In this document: in pieces, positions 12,350 to 26,765 of the stretch
How positions within the stretch are numbered: position 1 is the first letter of the stretch
How the letters are laid out: the number at the start of each line of letters is the position of its first letter
DNA from: Gelatoporia subvermispora B
Lineage: Eukaryota > Basidiomycota > Agaricomycetes > Polyporales > Gelatoporiaceae
Reading direction: 5' to 3'
NCBI GenBank assembly: GCA_000320605.2
Contig: KB445794.1
Span: 601,837-665,836 of the forward strand
Length of the DNA stretch: 64,000 bases
The notes under the pieces: model-generated
Seen by the model: only the letters and a program-made list of their open reading frames with translations
Databases searched by the model: none
Told to the model about the DNA's origin: nothing
Made by a program: the position numbers and the translations under genes

Positions 12350-15328
12350 GTGCCATCAGTCCAGCCTGGTTCTTCACAGGTGACATCCCCAACACCTCAA
12401 CCATCAGTGTCACAGATCTCTTTGTTCACACGCAAGCACACTATCTCCATCTCCAGCGCTGAAGAAGAATTCACCGAGGCGAATGATGAGAGCGAGGTGT
12501 CTGTAGCAGCCAGGTCTGTCAAGAAGAAGCCACGCAAACAGCGCAAGGTGCACCACGAACATCCACCCAATGAGTGCAACTCCAGTAGCATGCTGAAAGA
12601 CTTAGCGCACCTGGACGCGGCTCTTCCAGAAACACCTGCACTCACAAGCTCGGCCAATATTGAGCATTTCTTTGATAACTGCCGTGATCATGGTGTCGAC
12701 AAGGAGGGTGCGAAGAAGACACAGAAGGTCCACGATTGTATCATATGCAAGAAGCACAAGGCGGCAAAATATACCATTGTCACCGACATTTCGACAAGCC
12801 GCCGTCATCTTTCTGCACTACATAAGGTATCGTATACGAGCCTTCATCTACCTTGATAATTATAACTAACTCTAGCATGCAGGGCACATATCGCAAATGG
12901 TGCGATAATGTCGGATTTAAATCAATGCTTAAAGAAGATATCAAAGCGCGCCAGGCTGCGGCGGCCATGCCGCAACCCACACTCGATTCTCACCTGCAGC
13001 CTCTCCCTCCAAAAGATGTGACGGTCCCATATTCTGACAAATCAATGAGATCATCCGCACTCAAATGGTTCATTACCACTGATCAGGTATGTTCTCAGTT
13101 CTCATCTCCTTGTCTATTTCTGTGGATCTAACTTTGCGACGTCTTCAGCCTATCAGCACTCTTGAAGAGCCCACATTTGTTGAAATGCTCAATGTAGCAG
13201 CTCGAGTGAAAGGGCCCATCACTTTGCCCAGTCGCAAGGTTACCCGGCAAGAGGTTATGAGGATGTTCTATGACTACTTGAAGGAACTTCGCAACCGCTT
13301 CAAGGTTTGTCCCCTATTCTTTTCGTCTTGCATATGCTGATAACAAGTTAATATACAGGGGCCCACGGTCACCGGCACAATGGACAGCGTCTTGGTCAAG
13401 CACTCTTTAAAGTTGCAAAACGCATTGGTATTTCGGATTGGGTACGTCTCGTACTCTTGCATTTGGCATCAGAATTGACACATGTTGGTCTTGCAGATCT
13501 TTCGCGTGACATGCGACAATGCAAGCGCAAACAATACAATGATGGATGAGCTGGGCAAGCAAGTTGTGAAGCATCACAACATTGCCTTTGAGGGCCGCAA
13601 GCGTTAGATTGGGTATGTCTTTCTGTTCTTATTTCGGACACTTGTTCCTTATACAATTATCAGATGCCTCGCTCATATCATTAACCTCGCGACTCAGGCC
13701 GTTATCGAGGCCCAAAGTCACACACTTACTACAATCCCAAAAATCCTGATGACCCTGTCCCAGACGCATATGCTGCATTCCAAGATGAGGTTGGGCTCAT
13801 CCGTACCATCTCCATGAAGGAGAGATCCTCAAGTCAACGCAAACAGCGCTTCAAGAACATCCAGATCGCTGCCAAGGTCGCACTCAAGAATGTCAAGACT
13901 TTGGCTGTCGACATGAAGGTACAGTGGTCATCTACGTACATGATGCTCAATCGAGCATATAGCTTGCGTACGGTACGTTACCAAGTTATTGCATAGCGAG
14001 TTTTGCTCACTGCTGATAATCAGCACGTGGAGGAATTTATCCTCCAATTATCACGCGCAAAAGAACAAGATGATGCACGCCGGAAGATGTACATGCTGAT
14101 CCCGACTAAGGTGGAATGGGAGCGTGTCAAGTTATTTCAGCGGGTATTGGGTGTGTGTGTCACCGCCATTTGATGTGTCTATTCACTAATCATATTTGCA
14201 GACTGCTGACGAATGTCAGCAGCAATTCTCAGGTGAGAGTGCCCCTGCACTTCACTTGGCATTGCCAGCATTAGAGGAGGTTCACGCAACATGGACGTGC
14301 TGCACGAACGAGCACAAGTTCGATGATTTGTAGCCTGGGCTACGCGCTGGCTTGAAGAAAATTGAACAATATTATGAGAGGGTTGCTGAGATAACGATGC
14401 CTATATTATAGCTATGGGTATGTTAGTTCTCCTTGTGTCTGGGTGATGAGTAGAGTCACTAATGTGCTTTTGCGATAGTCTTTGACCCAGGCCGCCGGTT
14501 AAGTTATATTAAAGAGAACTGGTCTCCGGAGCTACACACAGAATCTGTGGCTCTGGTAAAGAAGCTGGTGCGTATGATGTTTCTTTCGATTAATTCTACT
14601 ATTGACTCTGGTTATGCCTTTCACAGTTTCGTGAGTGTGATTTCGAGATGTACTTTATGTCATCCAAGACATCAGCTTTGGGAATATTGAGGACACAATC
14701 TACCAGCTCAGTGCAGTGCAGTTGTCCAGCTGTGCTCGCTCAACTATCTAGTGATGAAGACAACACGGCAAACGAAACATCCTCACAAAGCCATGCTCCC
14801 TCGCAACCAAATGGATTATCAGAGGACACAACTGAGATGGGATGTGAGTGTGCATTCCACAAGTATCTGGAACTAGAGGATGGTATGCCTGATGGCATGA
14901 GCATTGTGGAGTGGTGAGGGGTAAGCCGTACTCGATCTGACTCTTTCGCAACTTAATCTATCTTGTAGCTCAATGGGCATCATTATCCAGTTTGGGGATC
15001 ACTTGCCCGGGACTACCTCGCCATCATGGCGACATCAGTCTCGAGTGAACGTGCGTTCTTCAGTGCCGGAATCACCATTACAAAGTGGCGCAATCGCCTA
15101 AAAGGTGATATAGTCGAAGCGTTGCAGGTGCTTAAAAACGCCTTCTGGAAGAACATGTTCTTCCGTGAGTATGGCCCATCAAGAGTAACCGAGATGGAAC
15201 TGGAGGCATGTGATGAGAGCAATGAGGATGTAGAGTCCGGAGATGGTACGGGAAGGGTTGGCACAAAGGGTAAAGACGATGAGTTCGAGCTTCATGTGGA
15301 GCTTGACTCCGATGCTGAGGACATGTAG
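12350..15328 (+). pseudogene. hAT transposase, spliced, with in-frame stops
   Basis: The Ser/Glu-rich N-terminus leads to a BED-type zinc finger (CIIC...HLSALH, about residues 127-155). An intron from about 12,827 joins it to YRKWC..., then to the conserved WFITTDQPI / FVEMLNVAAR block (exons to 13,078 and from 13,150), the VTCDNASANN catalytic-domain block near 13,505, CLAHIINLATQ, the WSSTYMMLNRA block near 13,925, and the C-terminal dimerisation domain around 15,005-15,140 (ATSVSSERAFFSAG... RLKGD). TAG codons at 13,604-13,606, 14,331-14,333 and 14,409-14,411 interrupt the expected frame, so the copy is probably inactive. The real start may lie in an earlier exon. Confidence 0.8.
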
Positions 15329-15580
15329 AACATAGATGAGTAGGAGAAATATCTTAATCATTCCTAATATATCTAGGTATACTGCATTAGCTATGAATAT
15401 GAGAGATTCTGAGGTGTTATTGCCCTCGAAATCCCAGGCTTAAGCCCAGCCGAGCTGTGCCAGGCCCGAGCCCTCACTAGCGGGCCCGGCTCACGATTCT
15501 GAAAGCCCTGGGCCACCCTAAGCCGAGCCCAAGCCCGGGCTTTCGAGCCGAGCCAGGCCTGGCACAACACTAGGCCTCAG

Positions 15581-15728
15581 TGGGGTTGTCAGGTCGCGTA
15601 ATGAAGCCATTGATGATATTCCAGACACTAGCTCGGCAGAGAATCATCAACATGGAAAATTTTCAATCGTGATAATTTTCGCCATTGAGCTTCGGGACAC
15701 TTGTGAGAAGCGAGTTGATGTTGACCAT
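15581..15728 (-). pseudogene. Copia gag remnant, N-terminal part
   Basis: The minus-strand frame starts at ATG 15,728 and reads VPKLNGENYHD-stop-KFSMLMILCRA..., the DUF4219/UBN2 gag N-terminus. TGA stands where family members have Trp (NYHDW). The frame runs without a shift into the hAT target duplication and resumes on the other side at 10,873, which proves that the hAT element landed in gag. Confidence 0.8.
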
Positions 15729-15819
15729 GTCGGGAGCCGAGATAGGCGAGGGCGACGAGAGCCTAGAGGGGTAAACAAGTGTCGGTTATTAATTAAGTGT
15801 GAGTTCAGTAGCAGCAGGC

Positions 15820-15832
15820 GGGGCTCATAACC
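15820..15832 (-). promoter_or_regulatory. primer-binding site (half-tRNA, initiator Met)
   Basis: Directly next to the upstream LTR, the minus strand reads GGTTATGAGCCCC. This is the complement of the anticodon stem-loop of initiator tRNA-Met (anticodon CAU), not of its 3' end. Such half-tRNA priming is known for copia and many fungal Copia elements. Confidence 0.75.
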
Positions 15833-15974
15833 TGTTGAAATCGGACGGGGAGAGCGGGAACAAGATAGAATTGGGGGCAGAACACGGTACATGAAATTTT
15901 ACTTATATAGGTGGCGCGTCGGCGGACGCCGAACGAGCTCGGTGGCGAGACGTACCAAAACAGGAATTACAACA
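15833..15974 (-). repeat. upstream (5') LTR of the Copia-type element
   Basis: This is a 142-bp LTR with a TGTTG...CAACA inverted terminus and a CTATATAAGTA TATA-like motif on the minus strand. It retains more CpG sites than its partner at 9,701-9,841. Confidence 0.85.
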
Positions 15975-16132
15975 TCCCTGAGTACTGCAATATATAATGC
16001 TCCTGCCTTCTACATTCGGTGCTCCTCACATTCAAAGGCCGCGACGCTTTTCCCAGTGGTCTCTGATCCTGGGCCTTCCTTCCGATAATCCAATATATGG
16101 TATACAAGGAACTGACGAGTATCAAAGTAAGA

Positions 16133-18569
16133 TCAACCCGAGCGTTCGTCGATGTACTTCCGCACACGCGTTGCCAGCTCATTGTCTACGTCCGGCAACG
16201 AGCTCTCCTTCCGCGCTACCTCCAGAAATACCCTACCCTCGATAGCATGGCCATCCGAATCCACGCCGAGGCCTCGCTTAGCTACATGCCAGTACTGCGG
16301 GTTCTGCCCTCTGGAAAAGACCTCGAGAACGTCCGAATCGCTATGCCGCAGAGTGAGCATCCGTTCAGCGCTGTTGTGAACGCACGTACCTCTCTAGCAT
16401 CTGTTTTCCGTAGAAGAGATGCTCCGAGTTACAGCTGAAGCCTGCGTTATTCGACATTGTGTACTCTCCTTTTGAGATGACATGCTTGTCTTGTGGCTGC
16501 AGGATCTTCGTGGCTGTCGGGATAGCAGCCTCCGCTCCCCTAGATAAATTGATTCTTCCAATCAGCTAAGTTCTTGACTTGGCGAACACAGCAAACGAGC
16601 GTCCACACTCACTCCTTGTTTTGCGACTCTGCCAAGGCATCCCGGACCGCAGATATCAGATCAGCCACTTGCTCGACACGACAAGGAGGCTCCGCCGCCT
16701 CGTCATCTTGTGCGATCAATGCAATGGTTATAGTTTCTTTCTGCTAGGGGGTCAGTGAAATCATAGGGTAATACGAGCTTTCCTTACCGTAAGATGCCAT
16801 ACGCGTCTTCGTTGCATCTGTCCTGCAGATGTTAGATCTGGTAGGTGAACTCTGGCCGACAAGAAAGGTGGCAAGGTATCGGGGAAGATCGTATTGGTCG
16901 AGGCGGACTGCTGGGGGGTCTCCGGGGAAGACGGCCTCGTCGTCCCCTCGGCATCATTATCTGCCGCATCACTGGCATCCTGCTGAGACTGTAGTGAAGC
17001 ATTGTCCGCAGGCGGGTCGCCCTCGCCTGTGTGTACCGCTTGTGAGGGATGCGTCCTCTTAGATTGTATGCCTAATTCTGGTGTATCTTTGGTCGGGGCA
17101 GTTGAGACGGGAGATCCTTCCCGCGGCGACGGCGTATGCGCGTTCACCGAGCTGATCGCCTCCAAGAGCGACTCCGTGTCTACGTCCACCTCCAACTTAC
17201 GCAGTTTCACGTCCGCCCTCGCTCCCGCTGCCCCAGCGTCATCATCCACCTGCGCCTCATGTTCGTCAGCTTTCTGCTCCGGGCTCATGGACGGGAGCCG
17301 CACAGGCGCCTCCGCCGGGCTCGTCGGCAGCGACGCGGGGCGCGAGCCCTTCCCGAAGGTGAGGTACCCCGGCCAGCCCCACTTCAGCCCGCGCATGTCC
17401 ATGCCCACGCCCAGGTTCATCGAGGGCATCGCGAGGAACGTGCTCGGGGATACCGCACGCGAGGGCTCTGGAGGTTTATCTCTGTCTGACCCGGCGCCAT
17501 CTTGATCGAGTGCCTGATCGCCGTCGAATCCGGGAGGGGGCGGGGGAGGAATGCGCGATGCAATGTGCTGTGTTAGTGCGCGGGGGTATCGAGCTGAGGA
17601 GAACTTTGTGGATGGGATGAGGTAGGGTCGTTGTAGGGCGAACACACAGAGCTCGTCCGAGAGCGTAGAGGCGAATTCGTCAAGGCAGGGTGTTGCAGCT
17701 CGAGATAAGGGATGCAGCGGGGCTCCTGCGACACCGGTAGAGACATTGTGAGCTGCGGATACCCGGATGTGCGGACCAGCGACAAATGGCTTACCCAGGA
17801 TGGACGCAAATTGGCAATCCTGCTCAATATCCCATCGCCAAGCCCACACCGTCCAAAAGCGTTCAAGTTGGAGCTCGAGCGCCTCGTGTCCAAAGGTGTT
17901 CAAGATAGATTCAAACGATCCGTGCACGAGCTATGTACATGGTCACGAGCACATGAGCAGTAGACACAAGTGATATGCATTGGATGTACCTTGAACTGCT
18001 CGTACCCTTGAAGGAGACGCTCCCGTATAGCGTCGTCGTGGACAGATGCATCATGGTAGTCGTAAGAGACGTTGTCGGCCTTCGGGGCACCCGGCTTGTC
18101 CTTCCCCTTGCCCTTGGCTCTCACAGTAGCAGGCCTCGGCGTCTTTGCAAGGTCTATGGACTGGTGTATAGCTGTTAATCCGGTTTCGACTCGTGAAGAC
18201 ACAGTACGCGACGCTCGGCAGCTCACTCACCGCATGTATCCAGTAGTTGGGTTCCGGAGACACCATGATCATGCGCCTTGACTGCGAATGTACGTTCTCG
18301 CACGAGTCCTCGACGTTGAACATCCTACGCGCGAAGTCATAACACCTCTCGAGCTATTTGAGTCGCAGTACGTACTGTGAGAAGTTGACCAGAGCCTTCG
18401 CGAGCCCAACCTGCCTGAGCATGCGATCGCGGGACACAGCGCGTTCCTTGGCGGTATAGAACAGAATATGAGCTTGTTCCTCGGCATCTTCGTCAGAGGA
18501 GGAGTGAATAGGGCGCAAGGTAGGGTTGTAGATGGTCAGGTACGCCAGTCCCGCCGGGACTCTGCTCAT
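16133..18569 (-). CDS. CCZ1: vacuolar fusion protein Ccz1
   Basis: Ccz1 pairs with Mon1 as the exchange factor that activates Rab7/Ypt7 on late endosomes and vacuoles. The first exon gives LAYLTIYNPTLRPI..., then QVGLAKALVNFSQ and, after an intron, FNVEDSCENVHSQSRR followed by SPEPNYWIHA: the first Longin domain of the CCZ1/INTU/HPS4 family. Later exons carry FWTVWAWRWD (second region), a Pro/Ser-rich low-complexity stretch, and GLKWGWPGYLTFG, which is typical of Ccz1. The end (NPQYWHVAKRG ... YIDERSG) matches the third Longin region. Six or more short introns are inferred; exact splice sites are uncertain near 17,780 and 16,400-16,600. A diverged copy of its last 0.75 kb lies at 49,748-50,481. 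The Copia element ends 158 bp downstream of the stop codon. Confidence 0.85.
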
Positions 18570-18941
18570 ATCGCCTGTACAGATTCAAGCACTCCGATCG
18601 CGTACTGGTGCTCTCCACCCGCGAAACGCTCATAGCACGTGCTGCTCAGAATGTGTGGACGCGTCGCATAAATGCTGTGCAGCGAGCAAGGTCTACAGAT
18701 GAATCACTTGTAAAAAATAGTTGCTAGTTACGAGGCCGTGCAATGCAACGCGAATGAAAACATGATATCCGATTACACAAGTAGTAGAGAGCACTGATTA
18801 CGCATAATGACATAGTTCCTACGCATCAACGTCCGAGAGTCAGTCCTTCGGGCTTGCGGGAGGCGCATTCGACGTTCCGTATCATCCCGCCCTTCCGGCA
18901 GGGGGAGAATGCCAAAGCTCGCCCAGTCGATGGGATTAACA
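18570..18941. other. intergenic: CCZ1 upstream region
   Basis: This 372-bp spacer lies between the CCZ1 start and the end of the upstream deubiquitinase gene, both on the minus strand. It presumably holds the CCZ1 promoter and the deubiquitinase 3' end. No motif stood out. Confidence 0.5.
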
Positions 18942-23132
<4,191 letters not shown>

Positions 23133-23566
23133 AGCGACAGGTACGGGTGATGAAAAAGAAACAGATGGACGCGCGTCGACGCGTCTGCTAATACCAATTC
23201 ACAGGCCACTACCAGCTCATCTCTTACTCCAGTACGCTCTTGCTTACTCGCTGCTTATTCTTCTTTCTTACCGCATTAGCCGACGTCAGCTCACGTGTAC
23301 TCGCCTCGTTAAATGACTGCAACGATTGGCAAGCTTCTGGGTTTTCTCGCTTTTCTCTCGCACACTGCTTCTCGGACATCTTCATGTGCAGCCGATTGAA
23401 TCCATGACATCACTCAATGCGGAAATGAAGCGGAGAAGAGTCATTGACGTTCTGGCGAAAAACTATCGCGCTCCTAAGTACCAAGCCATCTTGCAATGCA
23501 TTCGTAGTAGCACAGTATAGATTCGAAATGAAGACAGATATAAAGATAAAATAATGTTCCGTTCAT
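23133..23566. other. intergenic: promoter side of the deubiquitinase gene
   Basis: This 434-bp spacer between two minus-strand genes contains only short frames. It presumably holds the UBP12-type promoter and the condensin-gene terminator. Confidence 0.5.
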
Positions 23567-26563
23567 TCACGCTGCTGGAGTCGCATCCGGATCTCTCGAT
23601 ACCTGTGTGCGCAAAGAATCAGACAATCAGACACATACGATTTACTGCAGGTACCGAAAGCCACAGTTCTTACCTTGACGCTCCAGATATTACCAACTCG
23701 AGACTCTTCGGTGGCCATATCCTCTTTGCTACCCGTCTCCAGCGTGAGCCCCTGCTCATTCGCCAAGTGCAGCAGACATATAAAGCAGAAGCTTGTGCTG
23801 ATCTCATCCATCTTCTCCTTCGGGTACGACTTCTGCAGCCCCGAAATGACAGAAACGAATTCCCGCGGCTCAGGGGCCTCCTCTTCGCGCTCTTCGTCCA
23901 TGTCCTAAGCGAAGCGAAGATCAGCAAATGCGACAAATCACGCTCAAGATGCGCCCTGACCATCGCGTCCTCTTCTTTGAGCTTGATTTCCTCGATCGCT
24001 AGACCTTTCCAGATATTCTCCTTCAGCTTCCTAACGTCGACACGTTTCGCCCTCTTGGCGTAGTTCACAAACTCGGGCCGCACGCGTCGGCTCTGGCCCT
24101 GCGTTGCCGCAAGCAGATCCTGCTCGCCAGGTTCGACAGCGTCCCCGAGATCCGCGCCGTCAAATGCGTCGTCGAATCCGGGACCATCGTCATAGTCGTC
24201 GTGGAAGAACTGCGTGTTGAAAGGTATGGCACCGCCATCGGCCGCTGAAAGTAGGTCAAGCTCGATTTAGGTGATCATATTCTGAGATGGTTTCGACTTA
24301 CTCTCGTCACCCTCTTCGCTGCCGCGGCCAGCAGCTTGGTCTGCAGCAGCCTGCGCCCAATAGTTCTCATCGATCTCGCCGTCCCCGCGCGGCTCTGTCC
24401 GTCCTCGCTGACCGCGCATCTTTAGCTAGAGAGTGATTCCCGATGAGCATGTTGTGTACAGAGCAAAAACATCGTGACCACATACCGAGAACTTTGGCTT
24501 CAAGAACAGCGTCACGAGTTGTCGACTCGAGAAGTGCATGTCGTCGGGCAGTGTCTGGTCATTACGCTTGTCCACCTCCTTGTCCTTACCGCCCCTGCCT
24601 TTGGCACCTCTTCGAGTGGCAATGTTGCGGTTCTGCGCGGGGAGGGTAATCCCAGCGCCCTTGGTGGCAGGCGCGAAGAGCTCGTTTGCAATGACCTTGA
24701 TATCCTTCTCGGACGGCGTCAAGAAGTCGATCCTGAATGCCTCCTTCTTGTCTCGTTTCACCTTGGGCGCACTTGCTTCCGCAGCGTCCGCTGAATGGCA
24801 AAAGCGTAGCTTCAGTAACAATGACAAGCTCGAAGCTCGAAGCAGACTCACGTCTCCGGACGACCTTTCTGAGCTTCCAGTGCTCTGGGCCCGCCCAGTT
24901 CTTGAGGAAGGTCTGGTCAAAGTAGTCCATCATCATCCCGCCCCCCTCTTCATCGCCCTCCGTCATGGCCATGACGATGTCCCTCTCATTTGGCGCACGG
25001 CGCGGGTCGAACGGTACAAACCCTCCGGGGCCGAGCGCAGGACCTTCATGAGGGACGCCGTCGCCGTTCTCATGCCCGTCCTCTGCGTTGAAGCCCTCCG
25101 GGCTGCCATAGTCGCCACCATAGTCGTCCACCACCGCCTGGTCCCCGACGAAGAAGTCTTCAACGGGTGGGGGCTCCCCATCACCCGCAACGTCCGCAGA
25201 TGGCTGGAAGGAGGTGTCAGCGCCGCCAAAGTCCCCGTGGTCGGGCACGCCGTAGTCGTCATCGTCATCGTCGTCGATGTCGGCACGGAGATCCCTCTTC
25301 AGGATGCTTTCGTCAAAGACAAAGCCGGTGTCCTTCAGGAAGGAAAAGTTCTCCAGGGAGTGCGAGATCGCCCTGTCGTCGATCTCGACGACATCAGGCA
25401 GGAATTGTTCTGCGACGAAGTCAGGATCAAGCTAGCCTGGATGAGAGACAATCCAAACGTACGGCGAAGATAGCTAAGGTCGACCTCATCTACTGGCTCC
25501 TCCAAGGGCTCTTCATCGTCGCCCTTACCCATAGAGTCACTAGCATCGAAGATTACCCGCAAGCTGCCTTCTGGGCCCGAACCAAGACTAAGGTGGTTCA
25601 GGAGAAGACCCTGCGCTCCTCCCTCGTCAAAATCCGCGCACGTCTTCCGGAATAGGGGGTCTACGGAAAATTCAAGGTCCAACTTCTTACTCCGGAGTTG
25701 TGCAGCAGACTTGGCCAGTGTCGATTCTGGCCTGTGGGTTTTTCGCTTCCGCTGGCCTTGCGAGTCCTGGCCGTCCGGGTTGTCCGAGTTCGCGCCCTCG
25801 TCGTCGCCGTCGACGGCGGCACCCTCGTTCGCCAGGTTACTCAGAAGCTTGCCCGTCTCAGTGCCGACGCTGTCCACACGGCTCGTCCAGATCTTGACGC
25901 ACCCGTCGAGCGTGCACGACGCACGCTGGAAGTTGATCGAGTTGTCCGTGTTGTTGCGCAGGAGGGACATGTCGTGGAAGTAGTCGATGAGCGCAAAGTT
26001 CCACGAGTTCGCGGCGTTGATTTTCTGTCGCGAGGTAGACATTACATACCGACTACATGTGAGCGATACGGTACGATAGGGGCACATACGTTGTCTGTAG
26101 CCATCTTCATCCACTCCTCGAAGTTCGAGCTCATCACATCCAGCGGGACGTTGATCATGGGTGCCTGCGCAACGGAGAGCAGCTGCTTCTGCTTTGCGAG
26201 GGCAGCGACCCGGGCTCCATCGGTCGCCCCTCCCTCCGCAGCGCCCTCCGTCGAGGGGCCCGCCTCAGCATTGTCGCCTAAGGCCGGTGCCGCCAGTTTA
26301 GCGCTCTTGCGCCGTCTCCGCTTCTCCGCGGTGTCGTCGTTCAGATTGACCGACTTCAGCGGTGCGCGCCCCGAGTCCGAGGTGAAGCTCGCATCCATCT
26401 CCGGCGCATAGACGTCGCTGATGCGTTTCTTGGAGTGCGAGCGGCCGAGCGCGCGGGGGGTGTCCTGCGCCGCATCGGAGTCGCCGTCCGTGTCTGTGTC
26501 GCCTTTAGTTGCAGTAGTGTTCTCCGGCTCGCGGCGGGCCTTGGGGGGCCGCGGGGGAGGCAT
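23567..26563 (-). CDS. BRN1: condensin complex subunit 2 (CAP-H, Barren/kleisin)
   Basis: This kleisin subunit bridges Smc2 and Smc4 in condensin, which compacts chromosomes in mitosis. After a basic, phosphorylatable N-terminus (residues 1-140) comes FEEWMKMATDN joined by an intron to KINAANSWNFALIDYFHD, the Barren-family N-terminal kleisin helix. It continues through NNTDNSINFQRASCTLDGCVKIWTSRVDS, an acidic middle, FDPRRAPNERDI, LKNWAGPEHWKLRK and EFVNYAKRAKRVDVRKLKENIWKGL. The C-terminal winged-helix region follows (FVSVISGLQKSYPKEKMDEISTSFCFICLLHLANE). The last intron (about 23,595-23,665) leads to VSRDPDATPAA and TGA at 23,567. The start ATG at 26,563 lies 202 bp from a divergent gene. 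Confidence 0.93.
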
Positions 26564-26765
26564 TGTGGAGGGGTCGTACGGGGTGGTTCACGTTCAACCT
26601 CGCCGTGTGCTCGACGCGTCTCGACGCGCACCACGTGACCCCGCCTCCAATCCTCGGCGCTTGGCCACTGCTGCGCCACTTTGAACACACAACCGTCTTT
26701 GTTCTTTCGTGTCTCCCTCGGGCAGAATATAGTACTAGCATTACGGAGCACGATTCGAGACGGAC
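26564..26765. promoter_or_regulatory. shared bidirectional promoter
   Basis: Only 202 bp separate the start codons of the divergent condensin-H and EF-hand-like genes, so the two promoters must overlap. No TATA box is obvious. Confidence 0.5.

Larger units (their letters stand above)
10882..15572 (+). mobile_element. hAT-superfamily DNA transposon, 4,691 bp
   Basis: Terminal inverted repeats are 17 bp perfect (TAGTGTTGTGCCAGGCC at 10,882-10,898 and its reverse complement at 15,556-15,572). They are flanked by an exact 8-bp target duplication, GGCCTCAG, at 10,874-10,881 and 15,573-15,580, as expected for hAT. Both subterminal regions (about 10,900-11,045 and 15,430-15,555) are crowded with GGCCC, AGCCGAGCC and AGCCCTGGGC words, the likely transposase-binding clusters. 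The interior encodes a spliced BED-finger/RNase H-like transposase with in-frame stops. It sits inside the gag gene of the Copia element, so it arrived later. Confidence 0.92.
9701..15974 (-). mobile_element. Copia-type LTR retrotransposon, gag-only, split by a hAT element
   Basis: Two direct repeats of 141-142 bp bound the element (9,701-9,841 and 15,833-15,974), with TGTTG...CAACA termini in the less mutated copy. On the minus strand, the upstream LTR is followed at once by a primer-binding site matching the anticodon arm of initiator tRNA-Met, then by a gag remnant. Without the 4,699 bp of hAT plus duplicated target it is about 1,575 bp and has no protease, integrase or reverse transcriptase, so it could move only with help. 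Flanking 5-mers (TGTCT before 9,701, TCCCT after 15,974) are a plausible diverged target duplication, since the paralogous locus near 50,480 has a single matching 5-mer. It is inserted between a SnoaL-like remnant and the 3' end of CCZ1. Confidence 0.8.
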
